DNA of 64,000 nucleotides from Colocasia esculenta (lineage: Eukaryota; Streptophyta; Magnoliopsida; Alismatales; Araceae). The notes below the pieces were generated by a model, which saw only the letters and a list, made by a program, of their open reading frames with translations, did not search any database and was not told the DNA's origin. This document shows positions 57,624 to 64,000 of the stretch, one piece after another. The position numbers and the translations under genes are program-made. Positions within the stretch are counted from its first letter, which is position 1. Each line of letters starts with the position of its first letter. The stretch covers positions 164,789,941 through 164,853,940 of the forward strand of contig CM024755.1 of assembly GCA_014218235.1 (NCBI GenBank), given 5' to 3'.

Positions 57624-58390
57624 AATGCAATGGCCTTTGTCTTTGGATCAACTTTTGTTTGTCGAAGTACTGATGCAGCAAAGGAGTATTATCTATTTCT
57701 TTAGTTCTTACTTGCATGCACATATATTTGCCATGCTCAGTTTGTTTCAGGGTTGATACTTTCAGATATGCAGCTGACCTGTACGTAGTGATGAGCAGGC
57801 TTTTCTATGTCTTAAAAGGACGATTTTTCCCATATTCTTTTGAAAGAGGATCTAGGACGGATATTATTTATTTGTCTAGAGCATTCTACCTTTTTTCTGC
57901 TTGCAAGATCTCAGACTACTAAAATGTTGCTTTTGTGAAAAGATGTGATCAAACGGACTTTACAAGTTGATGCAATTCTCTAGGTTGCCTTTAGTAAAAA
58001 AGTCTGCATGTCTAGTGTAACTCTTGAAGGTGACATTTTTCAGCCTAGTGGCCTTCTAACTGGTGGAAGCCTCAAGTAAGAAGATCCCAATGCCCTTAAT
58101 TTGTTCATTTTTTTTGTCTGATTTGTATAGAGTTTATTTATGGTTTTTGCAAAATTCTTGGATTTGTCAAATTATCTCGTGAGTGTAGCATGGTTTCATG
58201 AGAGAGATGAATGGCACTTTGATTTTGTCTCTAGTAACAAAGCTTCATTTTTTTGTGCTCCTGTCGTCATAACCCACTTCTCCATTACTTGCAGAGATGG
58301 TAGAGAATTACTAAGGCAACTTCATGCTTTGATTGAAGCAGAATCCATGCTTCATGTTCGCCTGAAGAGACTATCAGATATTGAAGACAA
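57624..58390 (+). pseudogene. Captured SMC2 (condensin subunit) gene fragment, three exons
   Basis: Exon 57624-57686 follows TTTATGCAG and reads NAMAFVFGSTFVCRSTDAAK. Exon 57984-58075 (acceptor CTCTAG, donor GTAAG) reads VTLEGDIFQPSGLLTGGS near its end. Exon 58295-58390 (acceptor CTTGCAG) reads GRELLRQLHALIEAESMLHV. These are consecutive pieces of the conserved hinge-proximal part of plant SMC2, with introns retained, so capture was at the DNA level. Substitutions at conserved positions (for example GGSLK for GGSRK) and lack of the ATPase ends show it is not a working gene. Confidence 0.8.
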
Positions 58391-59082
58391 GTTCCCTTTT
58401 ACTTTGCCAAACTGTTCAATTTAGAATCTGTCCAAAAGCCAATACTTAGATTAGCTTTAACAAATGCGGTTCACACTTATCTATTTTTGGTTTGTCGAAG
58501 TACTGACACAATCTAGAATCTGCCCAGAATCCTTGCTTCATGTTTCACATTATCTTTGTTCATGGCCATAATCTTTCAGTTAAAATTGTGTAGGGCACTG
58601 CCCTCTGGACAGAGCTGCTCAAGGAAGCATCCTATGTATTGAGTGAGATGCCCCTTCTTAAGGTGCTTCACGTTGTATGTTTAAGTGTGCCTAATTGGGC
58701 ATCTAATCCCTGTGTTGCGCATTGGTTTATAGTGCAGAAAGTTGCATCTAGTTGACAGATAATGTCTGCTGAAATAGTGACATGTTTGTACTAAGGTGCA
58801 TTCTAGGCCTATGGTTGTTGGTGCCAGATGTAAGCACATCAGCATCTGAACTATGATAAAACATAGCTTAATAAAATGTTAGAGTAGATACTATGTGAGA
58901 AATAAAAATGTTTCTTGCAAGGGAAAAAGAGTTGGCTTTAGAAAAGAATTCAGAAACTATATGTCAGACTCGGAACCTAAAGTTTCCTCCTGGCAAGTCA
59001 GTCTTACCTGTTCTAATACATATTCTTGTTGTTATATCAATGTGATGAATGGAGCACTTTTAGTTTTGCTCTTGGTGTGCAG

Positions 59083-59793
59083 ATTCCACAGTGTTCATGT
59101 TTTGAGCATATACATCGAAAAAAAAATACAGGTGATTTTGTTTCACAAAAGGCAAAAGAGGTGATGGTATGTTTTTTTTTTTTTACAACTTATTTATTGA
59201 ACATTCTTCAATGTCCATGTATATTTTAGATTATTAATTAATTAAAATTTTAATATTTTGTAGGAGACATATGCAGAACAGATGGTAGACAGACATAGCG
59301 GTGACTCCACTCAACATCTTGAGTTTGATGTCATGGCTTGGTTGGCCGCAACTGGCCAACCCAAGAAAGGTCGAGTATTTGGATTTGGGAGCGGTTTAGA
59401 TGCCGGTCGAGTCATCAGCTCCTCTCAGGACTCACATGGCTCCACTATCGTGACGACTCCACCTCATAGTAGCACACTACCCAACGACCAAGTTCGTGAG
59501 GTCATTTTTGATACATTAAATACTTGGTTAACACAGACCCTGGTCCCCAGTTTACAAACTATGGGTGTTAGTCTTAGATCGCCTGCTAGTGTGGCTTCTT
59601 CTGGTGCCAGCCATGTATGTATATATTTAATTTTTCGTTATCTTATTATAATTATTTACATGTTTGTGTAATAACTATTGTTTCTATTTTTTGTTTACAG
59701 GTTCCTCCTATTCGTGACCCTACTATTGAGGCTCATCAGGTTGAGAGGGCTGAGAGAGACGATGATGAGGATCCTCGTATTCAGAATGACTAG
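59083..59793 (+). CDS. Ptta/En/Spm (Transposase_24) type protein, C-terminal exons
   Basis: Exons 59083-59166, 59264-59614 and 59701-59793 have GT-AG borders and all join in phase 0. They read CFEHIHRKKNTGDFVSQKAK, then ETYAEQMVDRHSGDSTQHLE, WLAATGQPKKGRVFGFGSG and an acidic end QVERAERDDDEDPRIQND before TAG. This pattern (HTRKDG...F V, then a GPKKGRVYGFGS-like motif) is the usual C-terminus of plant CACTA Transposase_24 proteins. I could not find the upstream exons with confidence. No stop interrupts these three, so this end could still be translated. Confidence 0.75.
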
Positions 59794-59934
59794 GAGCATG
59801 TTGTCATTATCTTTTGTAATTAAGAAAACAATCTTACTTTTGTTGTGAACTTTCTAATGAGACATTAGATATAAGTGTGGATTTATGTTTTTATTTGTGT
59901 GATATATCTATGTGTGTGGCTTTATGATTCCATT

Positions 59935-60170
59935 GAATGAATGAATAGGTTTACAAATACGATTGATTGAATGAGCAGGTTTACAAGTACTATTGAATGA
60001 ATGAGCAGGTTTATAGGTATTATTAATTGAATGAGCAGGGTTACAAGTACTATTGAATGAATGAGCAGATTTACAAGTACTATTGAATGAATGAGCATGT
60101 TTAAAGGTATTATTGATTGAATGAGCAAGTTTATACTATTGAATGAATGAGCAGGTTTATAGGTACTTGT
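59935..60170 (+). repeat. Minisatellite, about 34-bp unit
   Basis: About seven units of ATTGAATGAATGAGCAGG followed by TTTA(C/T)A(A/G)GTA(C/T)T, downstream of the Transposase_24 gene. Confidence 0.88.
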
Positions 60171-60224
60171 ACAAAATTTGTGAGAAAAGTCATTTTTAGA
60201 ATTAATTTTTTTTTTCTGTGATTT

Positions 60225-60610
60225 TGTTTTAGCTACGGATTTGCTACAGAATTTGTTGTAGCAAAGTCGTAGCTAATTAGCTACGGATTTGCTACGGAAC
60301 TTGTTGTAGCTAAGTCGTAGCTAATTAGCTACGGCTTAACTACAAACCTTTTCATTCATTAGTTGTAACATTTTTGTAGCTAATCCGTAGCTAATTAGCT
60401 ACGGATTAGCTATAGCTATATCTGTAGCTAATCCGTAGCTAATTAGCTACGGATTAGCTAGCCAAATCGGTTGTAGCAAATTAGCGGCCAGAAATTAGCT
60501 ACAGACATAATCTGTAGCTATTCCGTAGCTAATCGGTAGCTAAATCAGTTAGCTACGGATTAGCTACGGAATAGCTACGATTTGTGTCCGTAGCTAAACT
60601 GTTTTATTCT
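60225..60610 (-). repeat. Right subterminal repeats of the CACTA element
   Basis: Dense copies of TAGCTACGGATTAGCTA and its complement, matching the left block. The most perfect inverted copies are at 60380-60460. Confidence 0.88.
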
Positions 60611-60615
60611 TGTAG

Positions 60616-60929
60616 ATGATTAATTGGACTCAGATCACCATAACATGTTCTTAGTTGGTTTGTTTCATTATGTTTGGATGATATTTCGGCTGCAAAAGTG
60701 CACATCTCATTGATATATATGACGGTGAAAATAACTCCATATCTATACGACAAAAATTTAAAATTGATATCTATTGAGCATGAACATTGATATACCCTTA
60801 TGGGGTTATCCTTCATTGATCACGGAGGAACAAAGTTAATGTTGAGAATATACGGAAAGATTTGTCAAAGTAGCATTGGAACACAGACATGTTAAGAGAT
60901 AACAGCATTTAGACAGAAGTCACAGAACC
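60616..60929. other. Spacer between the CACTA and LTR elements
   Basis: AT-rich sequence with nothing recognisable. Confidence 0.3.
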
Positions 60930-61858
60930 TGTAGAGGCTATTTTTAGCCTCCTATCCCATAGGCCCATCAAGATCCAGCAAGACAAAACGGCTATGGCCC
61001 TCGCGCCACGTGTCCTCGACTTCAGCCAATCGGTTGCCAAACACACTTCAGTTGTTAAGCACCCAAGGGTCCTATTGGCAGTTTCCGAGCACTGCACGGT
61101 TTGCTCTAATAGGATTTGCCCTTACCGAGCAGACCAAGCAGCTCCTGCTCAAGCCCGCAATCGTCAACATACCCGAACACCGGGCACCGCACGGGCTCCA
61201 CGCCCGAACACCCCCAGGATCCAGGGAGTGGTCTCCGGACACCCCTCATCCTGTTCGGTTCAGACCCCAGCCTACAGAACAGGTCCTGCTCAAGGCGCAC
61301 CGTGGTCCCATTGGCATGCGCTGGCTACCGAACAGCAGGTCTAGCCTACCAAATAGGCAACCTGCTCGGTACCTATCGCCTAGGAGCCTCCAAGAAGCTC
61401 CCCGTCTCCTGACGACGGTTACAACAGCTCCATCGTGCGTGCCCCACGATCATGTGGTGCATTAACTGTAGGCCCCCTTAACGGGCGCCCAAGCACGTAA
61501 CTCCTCACCAAGGGCGCCAACCGGTGCGCCCTTTTTGGCCTCATTAGGGAACGTTCCGTCCCACTCCTTCCGCACCTTCGCCTATAAAAGGCCCAGGTAA
61601 CCTCCATGCAGAGGTAAGTGGTCTGGGACGCTCACACTCGCCCTCGCACCACTCACACACGAGAACCCCCTTTCCTTCAAGCCTCTCAAGTCTCATACTG
61701 ACTTAGGCATCGGAGGGTTCTCCCTGGTTCTTCAACCCCCCCCCCCCCTGATCTGGTGTTGGTCCTGCAGGCTTCCGTCCTCACCGGCGTTCGTCTTCCC
61801 CATCTTCTTCAGTGGAGGCCCGTTTGGCTCCGACCCAAACAGAAAAATCGTATCCACA
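60930..61858 (+). repeat. 5' LTR of the deleted gypsy-like element (929 bp)
   Basis: It is repeated from 63408 onward with modest divergence. TATAAAAG at 61583-61590 is a good core promoter. It ends CGTATCCACA. Confidence 0.88.
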
Positions 61859-61890
61859 GTTTGGCGCTGTCTGTGGGAACGACAGCAGCC

Positions 61891-62829
61891 ATGGCTCGCG
61901 GACGTTCCTCTCACTAGAACTACAGCAGTAGGGCGACGAGATCTCAACAGCTGCGCGTGGACTCGCGCATCAGAGTCCCCCCTGTCGACGCCGCCATCGC
62001 CCCAACTGGTGCACCCGGCGACAATCCTGCTGCTGCAGTACCTGCGACCGCCCTGGAGCTAGCAGAGCTCCGACGGTAGATGCAACATCTGACAGGAATT
62101 TGTCAGAGCCTCTAGGCCCAGTTGGCCAGACAACTGGCCCTGACGGTTCCCCCGCCACCGGAGCAACTAGCGGAGTCGTCTCACCGACGGTCTCGTGCCC
62201 CTCCAGCGCCGCAGAAACAGCATGCAGAATCGCCCTCGTTCGCACGCCGAACACCAGTGTGGCAGGCCAACTCACTCCGCCGTACCGCGGCGGTTCAGGC
62301 CCCCACGTGTTCCGACGTCAATTCTAGCGCCCACGCATCCAGGCGCGAGGGCTCAGCGCATGCCGACCAGGAATTGGTCAGACACCTCCGCCACGTCGCT
62401 GACCTTGAGCGCCGCATGGACGCGAAGATCCAGAAGGCAGAGGGTAGACTCTTGGGGGACGACGACCCAGACTTCCGCTCCCCGTTCACCGCGGAGATCC
62501 TGGAGGCCTGGGTCTCCCCAAGACTGCCTCTACCTTCCATCGCGCCCTACGACGACACCACCGACCCAGCGGACCACGTCCATGGGTTCGTGTTGCACAT
62601 GGTGTTCCACGGAGCATCAGACGCGGCCAAATGTCGGTCTTTCCGCCCAGTGCCATGCTGCGTGCGAGGAGAGCTTAGCTGCCGGCTGAGCCAACCAGGC
62701 AAACTCGCTCCGAAATGGGAAGGATCCTATAAGGTCATTCGGGTTCTCGGAAGAGGTTTCTACAAGTTGTCTACCCTCGGCGGCAAAACCATACCGAGAA
62801 CTTGGCATGTAAGGGCTTATTATTTATAA
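61891..62829 (+). pseudogene. Gag fused by deletion to the end of Pol
   Basis: ATG at 61891 opens a Ser/Arg- and Ala/Pro-rich Gag N-terminus with TAG at 61915, 62077 and 62113, all fitting former Gln codons. From 62122 the frame is open to 62829. PFTAEILEAW, LPSIAPYDDTTDPADHVHGF and MVFHGASDAAKCRSF are typical of the start of a plant gypsy gag. Immediately after, near 62635-62690, the reading becomes PGKLAPKWEGSYKVI and GFYKLSTLGGKTIPRTWHV, the C-terminal end of integrase. Everything between, from capsid to integrase core, is missing. Confidence 0.82.
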
Positions 62830-63390
62830 AAGCCTCTCTGTTCGGCGTCCTACTTCTCTCTTCTCCATTCTATTGGTTTATGTGAAGGGTGAACGGTTTC
62901 ACCCCTAGCAAAGAGCTCTTCAACTCGGAGGACCAGCGCGGTACCTGTCCTAAGATAGAGGCGTTCGGTACAACCCCGGGTCGCCGAGCTCTTTAGCTCG
63001 CAAAACCTACGTGGTACCCATGAGCCTCTAAACACCGACGAATTCCGATTCAAACAGAATGCGAAGAAAGAGATAGAAAAAGGACGAACGATACAAGTTA
63101 AGATTTTAGTCGGAAGGTCCGACATCCTCGGCATCGTGAGGCACGCGCCCGGTCCGAAAGCTCGCAGAACGGACCCCGTCCAGGCGAGGGTCCCGCGTCC
63201 TCCGACGACGCTCTTGCAGAATGGTGACAAAGGCCTTCCGACCTCCGACCTCACTTACAGGTGCTCCTCAGAGGATGTCGCCTCATCGCGATCAGACGGT
63301 TCCTCCACTGCAAACACGAAGTCCCTCATCTGACGACTCGGGCAGACATTTCCCCTCTCAAGTGCTCACGATCACATTCGAGCAGACTTG

Positions 63391-63407
63391 AGAGGGTGGG
63401 GGGCAAG
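63391..63407 (+). other. Polypurine tract of the deleted gypsy-like element
   Basis: AGAGGGTGGGGGGCAAG directly before the 3' LTR start. Confidence 0.8.
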
Positions 63408-64000
63408 TGTAGAGGCTATTTTTAGCCTCCTAGCCCATAGGCCATCAAGACCTAGCAAGACAAAACGGCTATGGCCCTCGCGCCACGTGTCCTCAACTTC
63501 AGCCAACCAGTTGCCGAACAAGCTTCAGTTGTTAAGCGCCCAAGGGTCCTATTGGCAGTTTCCGAGCACTTCACGGTTTGCTCTAACAGGATTTGCCCTT
63601 ACCGAGCAGACCAGGCAGCTCCTGCTCAAGCCCACAATCGTCAAGATACCCGAGCACCGGACACCGCACGGGCTCCACGCCCGAACACCCCCAGGATCCA
63701 GGGAGTGGTCTCCGGACACCCCTCATCCTGTTCGGTCTAGGCCCCAGCCTACCGAACAGGTCCTGCTCAAGGCGCACCGTGGTCCCATTGGCATGTGTTG
63801 GCTACCGAACAGTAGGTCTAGCCTACCAAACATGCAACCTGCTCGGTACCTGTCGCCTAGGAGCCTCCAAGCAGCTCCCCGTCTCCTGACGATGGTTACA
63901 ATAGCTCCATCGTGCGCGCCCCACGTTCATGTGGTGCATTAACTGCGGGCGCCCAGGCACGTAACTCCTCGCCAAGGGCGTCAACCAGCGCGCCCTTTTC
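63408..64000 (+). repeat. 3' LTR of the deleted gypsy-like element, partial
   Basis: It is collinear with 60930-61530 and runs off the window. Near 63945 it lacks about 15 bases present in the 5' LTR (around GCCCCCTTAACGGGC). Confidence 0.88.

Larger units (their letters stand above)
53736..60615 (+). mobile_element. CACTA-like element carrying host gene fragments (6.9 kb)
   Basis: The left end TACAAGAATAATACAGTTTA and the right end (reverse complement) TACAAGAATAAAACAGTTTA are inverted, with one difference over 27 bases extended through GCTACGG. Subterminal arrays of TTAGCTACGGA / TCCGTAGCTAA flank both sides, the usual arrangement for CACTA elements. The outermost CAC is degraded (AGT on the left, ATG on the right), so a 3-bp duplication cannot be shown. 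Inside are a Transposase_24-type gene and exons of SMC2 and of an ankyrin-like gene; no TNP2-type transposase is seen. Confidence 0.78.
60930..64000 (+). mobile_element. Deleted Ty3/gypsy-like LTR retrotransposon, 3' LTR cut by the window end
   Basis: The 5' LTR (60930-61858) starts TGTAGAGGCTATTTTTAGCC, and the same sequence restarts at 63408 after the purine run AGAGGGTGGGGGGCAAG. A primer-binding site of the TTTGGCGCTGTCTGTGGGAA kind follows the LTR, common in plant gypsy elements outside the chromoviruses. The internal region keeps gag and only the last part of pol, so the element cannot move by itself. Confidence 0.88.

Overview
The window is plant nuclear DNA, almost certainly from an angiosperm with a large, repeat-rich genome. 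The evidence is two lineages of plant Ty1/copia, a plant chromovirus of Ty3/gypsy type, a plant Mutator-like element (MULE), a plant CACTA element with a Ptta/En/Spm-type protein, and GT-AG introns throughout. The GC-rich segments near 28 kb and 42.4 kb fit a monocot slightly better, but the species cannot be told. There is no bacterial, organellar or CRISPR content. Essentially all recognisable coding sequence belongs to transposable elements or to genes caught in them, and nearly all of it is broken.

Layout. 1-404 and 26163-27765 (minus strand) are the two halves of one multi-exon gene of the Ulp1-protease-like family often associated with MULEs (called ULP-like gene 1). A Tekay/Del-type Ty3/gypsy element (about 405-26163) sits inside its third exon, flanked by ACTCA. 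The 5' LTR of that element is itself interrupted at 1879-18123 by Sirevirus (SIRE/Maximus-type Ty1/copia) DNA: the 3' part of one element (1879-4643) sharing an LTR with a complete 13.5 kb element (4644-18123) that carries gag, pol and a very long third ORF in the envelope-like position. 27780-30232 is GC-rich, then AT-rich, with no gene I can support.

30233-50387 is a single 20.2 kb MULE with a perfect 9-bp target duplication (TTAAAAAAA). Its long terminal inverted repeats each hold a small conserved ORF and lead into inverted tandem-repeat arrays. Inside are a MURA transposase on the plus strand (about 46.1-48.8 kb) and, divergent from it, a second ULP-like gene on the minus strand. A 9.1 kb minus-strand copia element (35295-44417) is inserted in an exon of that gene. 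Downstream lie a hAT-type MITE (51730-52192) and a MULE-type MITE (52635-52779), each with target duplications.

53736-60615 is a CACTA-like element with subterminal repeats, a Transposase_24-type gene, and captured host exons including SMC2 (condensin). 60930 to the window end is an LTR retrotransposon deleted from gag to the end of pol, with its 3' LTR running off the window.

Common thread. In-frame stops in unrelated elements on both strands sit mostly where glutamine is expected and are TAG. Two of these are shown directly to be CAG to TAG by comparing the two Sirevirus copies. This looks like C-to-T decay at CHG sites in silenced DNA. The nesting gives an order of events: ULP-like gene 1, then gypsy, then Sirevirus; and separately the MULE, then its copia.
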